Shown here one piece after another: positions 17,578 to 25,439 of a stretch of 64,000 bases of DNA; position 1 is the stretch's first letter, and every line of letters starts with the position of its first letter. The notes below the pieces were generated by a model. The model was given only the letters and a program-made list of their open reading frames with translations. It made no database searches and was not told the origin of the DNA. Made by a program: the position numbers and the translations under genes. The stretch comes from Gillisia limnaea DSM 15749 (GTDB lineage Bacteria; Bacteroidota; Bacteroidia; Flavobacteriales; Flavobacteriaceae): NCBI RefSeq assembly GCF_000243235.1, contig NZ_JH594606.1, forward strand, positions 3,493,709 through 3,557,708, read 5' to 3'.

Positions 17578-18543
17578 TTATTCCAATTCCCCATTCTTAA
17601 TCCACTGTTTCCGGTATCTTTCAGCAAAAACTGCTACTAAAAGAAGCTGTAAAATATGGTACAGCATTATAGGTAAAAGCAATAACCCAAGGCTGGCGGT
17701 GCTTCCAAAGATGATTTTTGCCATCACCGAACCATGTACCAATGATTTCTTTGTACCCGCAAATCGCACTGTTATGGTATCTCTTAAGTTAAAGCCGAGA
17801 AGTTTACAAATATATCCGGTACTTCCATATACCACGAAGAAAAGGATTACAACAATAACCGATATTTTTAGTAGGTCCATCGTTTTAATAGATTCAAAAA
17901 GATTGGAATTAAAGGAATTGCTGAAACTGGAATATACGATGAGAATAATCACAGATTTATCGAACAGGCTTAATATTCGGCTATTTTTACGTGCCAGGTT
18001 TCCCAGAAAACGCTGAAGCAATAACCCAATCAATAACGGAAACACAATTTGAAGCAGGAGTTTGGTTATAATTGAAAGGATTGCAAATTCCCCGGTTTTC
18101 ATAAGAAATAAACTCAGCCAAAGCGGAGTTACCAAAATTCCAATTAATCCGGAAATACTTGCATTAAATATAGCAGTTGGTAGATTTCCTTTAGCTATTG
18201 CAACCATAACTACTGAAGATGATACGGTAGAAGGTAAGACCCCAAGAAAAAATACTGCCAGCCATAAGTCCGATTGAATCCCACCTTCAAAAACCGGAAT
18301 AAATAAAAAGGTAAGCAGCGGAAACAGGACGAAGGTGGTAAGCTGAATTAAAATATGGGAAGGGTAGTTTAAAAATCCTAACTTCAGGTCGGTGGGGGCA
18401 AGTTTTAGTCCGTAAAAGAAAAATATGAGTGCAATTCCTAGGTCTATAATAATTTCTAAAGGAAAATTTTTGAGTGCCGTTGGAACGAAATAAGCGAGTA
18501 AAATTGCGGCAAATAAAGCTATTATAAATCCGTTATATTTCAA
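17578..18543 (-). CDS. SBF-like CPA transporter (bile acid:sodium symporter family, DUF4137)
   Basis: A 321-residue integral membrane protein with about ten hydrophobic helices. Sequence landmarks such as FFYGLKLAPTDLK, GVLPSTVSSSVVMVAIAKGN and the FAGTKKSLVHG segment place it in the PF13593 branch of the bile acid:sodium symporter superfamily (E. coli YfeH-like). The transported ion or solute is not known. The start overlaps the stop of the thioesterase gene by four bases, indicating translational coupling. Confidence 0.88.
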   Translation of the reverse strand: MKYNGFIIALFAAILLAYFVPTALKNFPLEIIIDLGIALIFFFYGLKLAPTDLKLGFLNYPSHILIQLTTFVLFPLLTFLFIPVFEGGIQSDLWLAVFFLGVLPSTVSSSVVMVAIAKGNLPTAIFNASISGLIGILVTPLWLSLFLMKTGEFAILSIITKLLLQIVFPLLIGLLLQRFLGNLARKNSRILSLFDKSVIILIVYSSFSNSFNSNLFESIKTMDLLKISVIVVILFFVVYGSTGYICKLLGFNLRDTITVRFAGTKKSLVHGSVMAKIIFGSTASLGLLLLPIMLYHILQLLLVAVFAERYRKQWIKNGELE

Positions 18544-19091
18544 TGAATATCAAATTTTACATTATAATCATCCAGAAGATGCATGTATTCTTCTGAAGAG
18601 AAGTCGGTTTCGTGAAATTCCGTTTTTCTTTTGATTTTCATTTTTAAGCGTTTTATGCTCTTTACAAACCTGCGAACATCTTGATCGTTCTCAAGAATCA
18701 ATCCTGGTACCTTCACAGATTTGCCGTTATCATCTTTAGCGACCATTGTAAAATAAGAAGAGTTGCAGTGTTTTACAAGTCCGGTTTGTATATTCTCTGA
18801 TTCCACCCGTATTCCAATAACCATAGAACTTTTACCCACATAATTTACCGAAGCTTTCATAGTAACAAGTTCTCCAATTTCAATTGGCGCCAAGAAATCT
18901 ACCGTATCTACACTTGCGGTAACACAATATACCTGGGAATGTTTGGACGCGCATGCAAATGCGATTTGATCCAGTAAGGATAGAATATATCCTCCATGAA
19001 TTTTCCCGTTAAAATTGGATCGGGAGGGAAGCATTAATTCTGAAATTTCTACCTGTGATTCTGTGATTTTTTTATATTTCATACTTTTCAT
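18540..19091 (-). CDS. acyl-CoA thioesterase, hotdog fold
   Basis: A 183-residue single-hotdog protein. The SRSNFNGKIHGGYILSLLDQIAF segment contains the central-helix motif (GGxxLSxxD) of YciA/BFIT-type acyl-CoA thioesterases, followed by the DTVDFLAPIEIGELVT strand. It would hydrolyse acyl-CoA esters in the cytoplasm; chain length is not predictable. The C-terminal 45 residues are charged and family-variable. Start and stop overlap neighbours by four bases on both sides. A second methionine (codon 4) is an equally plausible start. Confidence 0.9.
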   Translation of the reverse strand: MKSMKYKKITESQVEISELMLPSRSNFNGKIHGGYILSLLDQIAFACASKHSQVYCVTASVDTVDFLAPIEIGELVTMKASVNYVGKSSMVIGIRVESENIQTGLVKHCNSSYFTMVAKDDNGKSVKVPGLILENDQDVRRFVKSIKRLKMKIKRKTEFHETDFSSEEYMHLLDDYNVKFDIH

Positions 19092-19456
19092 CTATCTCTA
19101 AAATGTGGGGATTGTGATTCTTCGACTGCATTTATAAAATATTTTGTGTCACCCCAGAAAAAGAATGTAGTGTATCTTTCCACATAGGTTAGTTTTACAT
19201 AGTTGCCTTCGTTCTCCTGAAGTTTTTTAACAACCTCCTTTTCACTGTCCAGTACCGAAAATTGAAAAATCTGCGCTCCGCTTATCCCCTGGCTTATCTC
19301 GCCTTCCCAGGTTTTGGAAATCACCCCTTTTCGGCTAAATTTAATAAGCTCGCCAGATCGGGTTCCTTCGCTATACGGAACAAAATAAATAAATGCGAAA
19401 TATGCTATAAACAGCAAAAATATTCCGCCCAAGATATAAAACAGTGTTTTTTTCAT
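19088..19456 (-). CDS. small membrane-anchored protein of unknown function
   Basis: A 122-residue protein with one N-terminal hydrophobic helix (about 5-27) and a beta-rich remainder (SGELIKFSRKGVISKTWEGE, YVKLTYVERYTTFFFWGDTKYFINAVE). The family is common in flavobacteria and, as I recall, sometimes carries an unsupported dehydrogenase label; no nucleotide-binding or catalytic motif is visible. It sits between genes for a serine hydrolase and a thioesterase, with its ends overlapping both, so it belongs to the same transcript. Confidence 0.8.
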   Translation of the reverse strand: MKKTLFYILGGIFLLFIAYFAFIYFVPYSEGTRSGELIKFSRKGVISKTWEGEISQGISGAQIFQFSVLDSEKEVVKKLQENEGNYVKLTYVERYTTFFFWGDTKYFINAVEESQSPHFRDR

Positions 19457-20613
19457 TAGAATGTCAGGTATAATTTATTTAAAAATGTTTCTATTTGAGA
19501 GGGTTCCAGCCATCTGGTTACAATAACCAGATTTTTTTCACGATCTATCACTATGAAATTCCCTCCAAAACCCGCTGCATAAAAAAGGTGTTCGGGAAGG
19601 TTTTTCCATTGCCTGCTACCTTCTTTGTTAAGCCACCACATATATCCATAATTTGAATTTGGAGCAGAAGGTTCGATAGCTTTTTCTATAATTTCTTTTG
19701 AAATTAGCTTATTTCCGCTCCAGTTGCCATCGTTTTCAAATAACAAACCAAATCGAGCCATATCCTCTGTATTGATAAATAATCCACCTCCGGAATGACC
19801 TCCACCGGTAACCGATTGCATTTTTAATCCATCGATATTTACCCAGGCATTTTCATATCCAAACCATCTCCAGGATGTAGACGCGCCAATGGGATCCATA
19901 ATTTCTTCTTTTAAAACCTGTGGTAGAGGTTTTCTCCAAACATTTAATAAAGAAAATGCCAGAAGGTTCACTCGAACATCATTGTATTCAAAAACCGTCC
20001 CAGGCGTATTTAGTTTTCTGTTTTTCCAGTCGTCAAGACCTCCGGTGGACGGCGGTCTGTCTGCCCAATCATATCCTCCCCATAATTCCCCGCTCCAGTC
20101 TGATGATTGGTTTAATAAATGTTCCCAGGTTATCTGGCTGTTGTGGGAACCGTCAAAGGTACCGTCCCAGACATATTTTTTTACCGGATCATTTACTTCT
20201 TCTATAATCCCCTTATCCATTGCCAGAAGTGCGGTTGTGGAAAGAAAGCTTTTGGTTACACTAAAGGTCATATCCACCCGTTTGGTATCACCCCATTTTG
20301 CAATAATATATCCGTCTTTAAGAATTAATCCTGCAGGACCACCCCGTTCTTTGGTTGGTCCCGAAATTTGATGAAAAGGTTCTCTTTCAAAGCCTTTTAA
20401 TATTGCTAATCTAAGATCCTTTGATTCAGAATATTCATGTTCCTTAGCAAAATTTACAGCCTGGATTAGCATTTGTTCATCCAGATTGAAATCTTTTGCA
20501 TTTTTTTCTTCCCATTCTCCGTAACTCGGAAAATATTGGGTTTGAGCCTGTGCAAGGCTGCCAAATAAAATGAAAAACAAAATCAACTTAGGATAGTGGT
20601 ACATATTAATCAT
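19456..20613 (-). CDS. exported serine hydrolase, beta-lactamase/PBP fold
   Basis: A 385-residue protein with a signal peptide (about 1-24, AQAQ). The catalytic SxxK motif is Ser118-Val-Thr-Lys121 in DMTFSVTKSFLS. A Tyr-Asn pair in FEYNDVRVN supplies the second motif, and HSGGG replaces the KTG box, the pattern of class C-like esterases. It is more likely an esterase or peptidase than a resistance beta-lactamase. The listed start overlaps the rmuC stop by eight bases; the methionine three codons later (20604) would remove the overlap, so the start is uncertain. Confidence 0.86.
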   Translation of the reverse strand: MINMYHYPKLILFFILFGSLAQAQTQYFPSYGEWEEKNAKDFNLDEQMLIQAVNFAKEHEYSESKDLRLAILKGFEREPFHQISGPTKERGGPAGLILKDGYIIAKWGDTKRVDMTFSVTKSFLSTTALLAMDKGIIEEVNDPVKKYVWDGTFDGSHNSQITWEHLLNQSSDWSGELWGGYDWADRPPSTGGLDDWKNRKLNTPGTVFEYNDVRVNLLAFSLLNVWRKPLPQVLKEEIMDPIGASTSWRWFGYENAWVNIDGLKMQSVTGGGHSGGGLFINTEDMARFGLLFENDGNWSGNKLISKEIIEKAIEPSAPNSNYGYMWWLNKEGSRQWKNLPEHLFYAAGFGGNFIVIDREKNLVIVTRWLEPSQIETFLNKLYLTF

Positions 20614-22015
20614 TTTTTGGGATTACATTTTCTTGTTCTATATAACTTTGAGTAATCCAGGTTTTATTTATTTTTTGTTTTGGTGAAATGCCTAAAACCT
20701 CCAGTTTATCGATATCCTTGATCAAATTTTGATTTCCGGTCAACTTTTTCATCGCGGTTTGATACGCGTTCGAGGTAGCGTCTAATCTTGTTCCAACGGT
20801 TTCCAGATCATCCAGCAATAATTTAAATTTATGGTAGAGGGAAGCCGCGTGTTTTGCGATTTCGGTGGCATTATGTTGTTGTTTTTCATTGCTCCAAATG
20901 GTATCTATCGTTCTTAAAGTTGAAAGTAGGGTAGTAGGACTTACCAAAAGTATGTTTTTTTGAAAAGCGGTATAGAAAAAAGAACCATCAGTATTTTGCG
21001 CCAGGTAAAGCGCAGGTTCAATGGGAATAAACATCAGTACAAAATCCGGGGATTTTATCTTATGGATGTCTTCATATTTCTTGGAGCTCAATTCTAAAAT
21101 ATGGTTACTCAGTGATTTTACGTGTGCTTTTAAATATTTTGACTTTAAGTCTTCATTTTCCTCATTAGAATATCTCTCGTAGGCGGTCAAAGAGACCTTG
21201 GAGTCTATTACCATTCTTTTATCGTTAGGGAGGTGAATAACAACATCTGGCAGGGTTTTATTCCCATCCTCATCGGTATATGCTTTTTGAACAAAATATT
21301 CCCTGTCTTTAACCAGTCCGGATTTCTCCAATACCTTTTCAAGAATTAATTCTCCCCAATTCCCCTGAGTTTTATTTTCCCCTTTTAAGGCTTTCGTCAA
21401 ATTATTGGCCTCCTCGCTTATTTTGATGCTTTGTTCATTCAAATTTTTAAGATATTCTCCAAGCTGGGAGTGGCGTTCTATAAAATCTGTATTGTTTCTT
21501 TCTACTTTCTCCTCAAATACTTTAATTTTTTCATTTAACGGATTTAATATATTCTGAATATTTTCCTTGTTGAGCAAAGTGAATTTTTCCGATTTCTGAT
21601 CCAGTATTTTATTGGCAAGATTTTCAAATTCTTTGGTGAACTTTTCCTGAAGCTTTTCTACTTCTTCTTTTTGTTCCAGATTTCTTTGCTGAAGGTTTTC
21701 AAATTCAGAATTCCTTCGGGTTAGTTCATCACTTAAAAAGTCTTTCTCTTTTCTTATTGAATCACGCTCATTTTCCGTCTTTTGAAGTTGAACCGCAGCT
21801 TCAGATTTAATTGTGTGCTGCTCAATTTTAAAATTGTCTAACTGGTTGTTAAGTTGGCTTTTATAATCTTCTATCTGAAGTGTTAGCTGAATCTTTTGTT
21901 CCTTTAAAACAGTCTGCTCTCCCTTATTTTTTAAACTTGAAACCAGTCTCCCCAGGTAGATCCCTAAAGCCAGCGCAAAAATAAAAATGAGAATAATTAA
22001 AAGCGTTTGGTTCAT
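20606..22015 (-). CDS. rmuC: DNA recombination protein RmuC
   Basis: A 469-residue protein: one N-terminal transmembrane helix (4-22), a long coiled coil (about 25-140, rich in Glu/Lys/Gln), then the RmuC domain (about 150-450) with the nuclease-like core VIHLPNDKRMVIDSKVSLTAYE, DFVLMFIPIEPALYLA and LVSPTTLLSTLRTI. The family limits inversion events at short repeats and is related to restriction-type nucleases. It is tightly followed by the serine hydrolase gene. The 84-base gap to the btuD-like gene upstream has no clear terminator. Confidence 0.94.
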   Translation of the reverse strand: MNQTLLIILIFIFALALGIYLGRLVSSLKNKGEQTVLKEQKIQLTLQIEDYKSQLNNQLDNFKIEQHTIKSEAAVQLQKTENERDSIRKEKDFLSDELTRRNSEFENLQQRNLEQKEEVEKLQEKFTKEFENLANKILDQKSEKFTLLNKENIQNILNPLNEKIKVFEEKVERNNTDFIERHSQLGEYLKNLNEQSIKISEEANNLTKALKGENKTQGNWGELILEKVLEKSGLVKDREYFVQKAYTDEDGNKTLPDVVIHLPNDKRMVIDSKVSLTAYERYSNEENEDLKSKYLKAHVKSLSNHILELSSKKYEDIHKIKSPDFVLMFIPIEPALYLAQNTDGSFFYTAFQKNILLVSPTTLLSTLRTIDTIWSNEKQQHNATEIAKHAASLYHKFKLLLDDLETVGTRLDATSNAYQTAMKKLTGNQNLIKDIDKLEVLGISPKQKINKTWITQSYIEQENVIPKND

Positions 22016-22099
22016 AGGGAAAATTAGATCGGTTTTTTCAAAGATACTTAATTGGTTTTCTTTTTATCAAATAAAATCCGATTTACATAACAGGAGGTC

Positions 22100-22897
22100 T
22101 TAGGTTTTAATTTTGAAAGATTGGGAGATTTTATCAAAAAAGATAAGGTCTGATGGGAACATTTTTGAAAAAACATCTTCTTCAATCAGTTGTTTTGGAG
22201 TTCCAATAGAAACCTTGTTTTGCTCCATGAGAATGATGCGGTCGCATAGTTGTAGTGCCAGATTTATTTCATGAGTTGCAAACAAAATGCTCTTTTTGGT
22301 TTGAACGGTAAGTTTTTTGAGCAATTTAAGGATATAGGCCTGGTGGTAAATATCCAGATGTGTGGTGGGTTCGTCTAAAATCACTAAAGGCGTGTCCTGG
22401 GCAATGGCTCGTGCTATCAATACTTTTTGAAGTTGACCATCACTTAGCTCGTAACATTTTTTATGCTGAAGATTTTCTATATCAACCAATTTTAAAGCAT
22501 TCTGAATATATTTCAGGTCTTTTGAAGTTAAGGTTCCAATCCAGTTTGTATAGGGTTGTCTTCCAAGAGCAATCAGTTCAAAAACACTTAGATTTTTTGA
22601 AATAGGTTGTTCGGTAAGGACAATGCTAATCAATTCTGACAACTTTTCAGAAGAAAGCGATCTTAAAGGTTTGCCTTTGATACGTATATCGCCTTTTAAT
22701 AGTTCCTGCACACCGCTAAGACTTCTAAGCAAGGTGGATTTACCAACCCCGTTAATACCCACCAGGGCAACAAGTTCACCTTCTCCAATTTCAATAGAGA
22801 TATTGGAAGCGATTAGGGTTTCCACTTTTTTACTGCGATAACCTATGTGAAGGTTATCGGTAGCCAGGATGATATTTGAGTTGGACGTTTTGATGAT
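22100..22897 (-). CDS. btuD: cobalamin/iron-type ABC importer ATPase (BtuD-like), non-canonical start
   Basis: ATPase of the FecE/BtuD family with Walker A GINGVGKST, signature LSDGQLQKVLIARA, Walker B LVILDEPTTHLD and H-loop ATHEIN. The first ordinary start codon in frame is GTG at 22825, but starting there removes the first beta strand and the A-loop tyrosine (ATDNLHIGYRSKK is encoded just upstream). The frame is open back to a stop at 22912 and contains no ATG, GTG or TTG before 22825. It overlaps the permease stop as TAATC, the arrangement of a coupled TAATG start with the last base changed. I therefore place the start at the ATC at 22897 (265 residues). ATT (22903) or CTG (22867) are alternatives. 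Confidence 0.85.
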   Translation of the reverse strand: MIKTSNSNIILATDNLHIGYRSKKVETLIASNISIEIGEGELVALVGINGVGKSTLLRSLSGVQELLKGDIRIKGKPLRSLSSEKLSELISIVLTEQPISKNLSVFELIALGRQPYTNWIGTLTSKDLKYIQNALKLVDIENLQHKKCYELSDGQLQKVLIARAIAQDTPLVILDEPTTHLDIYHQAYILKLLKKLTVQTKKSILFATHEINLALQLCDRIILMEQNKVSIGTPKQLIEEDVFSKMFPSDLIFFDKISQSFKIKT

Positions 22898-23928
22898 TAA
22901 AATAAAAATTTACGTTTTCTTATAAGAAGCCAAATTACTACAGGCGCGCCTATCAATGAGGTAATTGCGTTTATGGGTAATGTATATTGACTCCCCGGGA
23001 GCTGTGCTGCAATATCGCAAACCAACATTAAAATAGCGCCACCCATGATCACTGCGGGTAATAAGATACGATGATCATTCACTGGGATCACTTGTCGTAT
23101 CAAATGGGGAACCGCCAACCCAACAAATGCAATTGGGCCCGCAAAGGCAGTAATACTTCCTGCGAGTAAGCTTGTAGCTATTATTATTACCATTCTGTTT
23201 CTGCTAATACTCACTCCGAGGCTTTTAGCATATTGTTCACCTAACAATAACGTGTTTAAATTTTTAATACAGGTTACTGCTAGTAATATGCCTATAAACC
23301 AGAATATTGATAATATTAAAACCTCTTCCCAGGAAAGGTTTCCAAGGCTTCCAAAAGACCAGAAAACATATTGCTGGAGTTGGGCTGCCGGACTAAAATA
23401 AGCCAGTACACTTACTATAGCAGCGGTAAGGCTTGCAAACATTAATCCAATAATAAGGATTGCCATGGTGTCCCGAAGTTTTGAAGAAGCAAGTAAAACA
23501 GCTAAAAGAACAAGCAAGCTTCCTATGCTGGAGGCGATAACCAGGCTCCATTTTGAAAACAGTAAGCCCGCCATTGTCCCGCCAAACAGCGATGCTCCCA
23601 TTAAAATTAGTGCAACCCCCAAACTTGCTCCGCTACTTAGTCCTAAAACATAGGGTCCCGCCAATGGATTTCTAAAAAGTGTTTGCATTAGCAAACCGCT
23701 TACAGCAAGCCCCGAACCGGTAAGGATTGCAGTAAATACCTTTGGAAGCCGGTATTCCAGAATGATATATCTCCAGCTATCACTGCTAACTTCTTCCTTA
23801 AAAAATGCAGAAAAAATATCCATTAAAGGAATATTGACAGAACCTAAACTAATATTCACAAGAGCAGTAAGGATTACTACAACTAATAGAAGTACTAAAA
23901 GTCCGGTATATTTTTTTTGATTCGGCAC
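22897..23928 (-). CDS. btuC: FecCD/BtuC-family ABC importer permease
   Basis: A 343-residue permease with about ten helices. Hallmarks are the YRLPKVFTAILTGSGLAVSGLLMQTLFRNPLAGPYVLG segment (helices 2-3) and GPIAFVGLAVPHLIRQ with the cytoplasmic coupling helix. The family imports vitamin B12, haem or ferric siderophores. Placement opposite a receptor gene with a cobalamin riboswitch favours vitamin B12. Translation starts at GTG directly after the TAG stop of the binding-protein gene. Its own TAA overlaps the probable btuD start. Confidence 0.9.
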   Translation of the reverse strand: MPNQKKYTGLLVLLLVVVILTALVNISLGSVNIPLMDIFSAFFKEEVSSDSWRYIILEYRLPKVFTAILTGSGLAVSGLLMQTLFRNPLAGPYVLGLSSGASLGVALILMGASLFGGTMAGLLFSKWSLVIASSIGSLLVLLAVLLASSKLRDTMAILIIGLMFASLTAAIVSVLAYFSPAAQLQQYVFWSFGSLGNLSWEEVLILSIFWFIGILLAVTCIKNLNTLLLGEQYAKSLGVSISRNRMVIIIATSLLAGSITAFAGPIAFVGLAVPHLIRQVIPVNDHRILLPAVIMGGAILMLVCDIAAQLPGSQYTLPINAITSLIGAPVVIWLLIRKRKFLF

Positions 23929-25062
23929 CTATTCCAGGGGTTTAAAAAACGTGGGTTCGTATTTTGGAAGTAATTCCGGATGAAAGAGTGCGATAAGGTC
24001 CTTCAATACCAGATCTGGCCGGATTGGTGCCAGTTCGTAATAGATTACTCCGCCGGTTTCTCCCAGTGTGTTGCTATAGGTGAAAACCTGTTTGTTTTTT
24101 ACAGCCTCAAATTGATTATAATGTACGGACGATTCGTTTAACTGATTAAAAGTTTTAAACTGCCCGGGTGCGATCCAGAAATCGGCATTTTGAGCTTCGC
24201 TTAATACTGTTTCAAATGCCAGGGCAATGCTACCGCTTCCGGAGGTGTTTTTGTAAATGTAATTGGCATTGGCATCCTTTATAAACTGTGCAGACCAGGA
24301 GTCTCCGTAAGGAACATACCATTGGTCTTTATACATAGATCCGCTTAAAACTGTAGGACTAGAGGAGGCAGATTTTGCTAATTTTTTGGCATCCAGATAA
24401 GCAGTTTCAACTTCCTGAAAGTATAAAGTTGCTTCTTTGGTTTTATTGAACAACGCCCCAAAAAACTTGATCCATTCTGCTTTTCCTAATGGAGATTCTT
24501 CCGTCCAGTCTCCATTGAAGAGAACCGGGATTCCGCTTTTTTCCAGGGTATTAAATGTTTTATTTGTTCCGTTTACAGCAAAACCTATAACAGCTTCGGG
24601 TTGTAAAGAGATGAGTACCTCTGTATTTATATCCTCATTTTTTCCTAATTCCGTGACTTTTCCTTCCTTTATCCTATCTCTTGTCTTTTTAGAAGAAATG
24701 TAATCAAGTCCTGGAAAGCCTATCAAAGTCTTTTCCTCCTGAAATGCTTCCAGAGAAGGAATATGTGTTGTAGAGGTAACCACCAGCTTTTTTACCGGAA
24801 TGTTTATTTTATGATCGTACGCTATAGATTGGGGCACTTTAGATTCTTCGACTACCAGTAAATAGGTGTAGGTTTTATCTGCTTCCGGCCAGGGATTTTT
24901 AACTTTCAAAATCTTGAATCCATCGTATTGGATAATGGAAAAACCTTTAGCATATTCTATTGCCAGGGTATCTCCGGATAAGGCTATAGCTGATAATTCT
25001 TTCTTTTCGGTTTTACAGGAAAAGAACATCAAAGGGAAAAGTAGAAAAATGATATTTTTCAA
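23929..25062 (-). CDS. btuF: periplasmic binding lipoprotein of the B12 importer (BtuF-like)
   Basis: A 377-residue lipoprotein (lipobox MFFSC, Cys16) with the two-lobed class III binding fold of the TroA/BtuF superfamily: KLVVTSTTHIPSLEAF starts lobe 1, LISLQPEAVIGF is the family's core strand, and PVLFNGDWTEESPLGKAEWIKFFG leads into the bridging helix. It should deliver ligand to the BtuC-like permease. A minus-strand TACTTTTG box (plus 25082-25089) is a likely -7 element. The cobalamin riboswitch in this intergenic region points the other way and does not precede this gene. Confidence 0.88.
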   Translation of the reverse strand: MKNIIFLLFPLMFFSCKTEKKELSAIALSGDTLAIEYAKGFSIIQYDGFKILKVKNPWPEADKTYTYLLVVEESKVPQSIAYDHKINIPVKKLVVTSTTHIPSLEAFQEEKTLIGFPGLDYISSKKTRDRIKEGKVTELGKNEDINTEVLISLQPEAVIGFAVNGTNKTFNTLEKSGIPVLFNGDWTEESPLGKAEWIKFFGALFNKTKEATLYFQEVETAYLDAKKLAKSASSSPTVLSGSMYKDQWYVPYGDSWSAQFIKDANANYIYKNTSGSGSIALAFETVLSEAQNADFWIAPGQFKTFNQLNESSVHYNQFEAVKNKQVFTYSNTLGETGGVIYYELAPIRPDLVLKDLIALFHPELLPKYEPTFFKPLE

Positions 25063-25149
25063 AAGGACTTGGTTTTGGCATCAAAAGTAAGATTATTTAA
25101 AATTTCTCTGTGTTAGAAAAGATAAATGTTTAATTTCGCATTGAAATTT

Positions 25150-25395
25150 TGGTTTGATTCGGTCCTATAAATATAGAACCTCATCGATTAAAAGGGAATC
25201 AGGTAATTCGTTTTTCGAAGAATCCTGAGCTGTTCCCGCAACTGTAAGCTAAGTCCCTATTTTATTTGGGATGCCTGTTGTTACTACTTCTTAAACCACT
25301 GTCCCCTTTAAACCGGGATGGGAAGGTAAACACCAGGACGCAAGCCAGGAGACCTGCCACAATTCACTAATGTCAAACTTTCGGGTAAAAAGTTT
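25150..25395 (+). promoter_or_regulatory. cobalamin riboswitch aptamer
   Basis: The leader of the TonB receptor gene shows the cobalamin-riboswitch order: AAAGGGAATCAGGT (25191-25204), the CTGTTCCCGCAACTGTAAGC block (25231-25250), a CACTGTCCCCTTT-ACCGGGATGGGAAGG arm (25297-25325), and the B12 box AGCCAGGAGACCTGCC (25343-25358). A hairpin CAAACTTT/AAAAGTTTG (25374-25396) follows and overlaps the base of the terminator stem. When adenosylcobalamin is bound, expression of the receptor is expected to fall. Confidence 0.95.
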
Positions 25396-25419
25396 GGTGT
25401 AGTTTACTACATCTTTTTT
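25396..25419 (+). terminator. expression-platform terminator of the cobalamin riboswitch
   Basis: GGTGTAG (25396-25402) and CTACATC (25407-25413) form a seven-pair stem with a TTTA loop followed by six T. Base G25396 can also pair in the preceding hairpin, so the two structures compete at their junction. The coding start is 20 bases downstream. Confidence 0.65.
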
Positions 25420-25439
25420 CCTGGTAATAATTTAATTTT

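Noticed and set aside
22100-22825. btuD coding region starting at the GTG at 22825
   Set aside because: This removes the first strand and A-loop tyrosine of the ATPase, which are clearly encoded just upstream.
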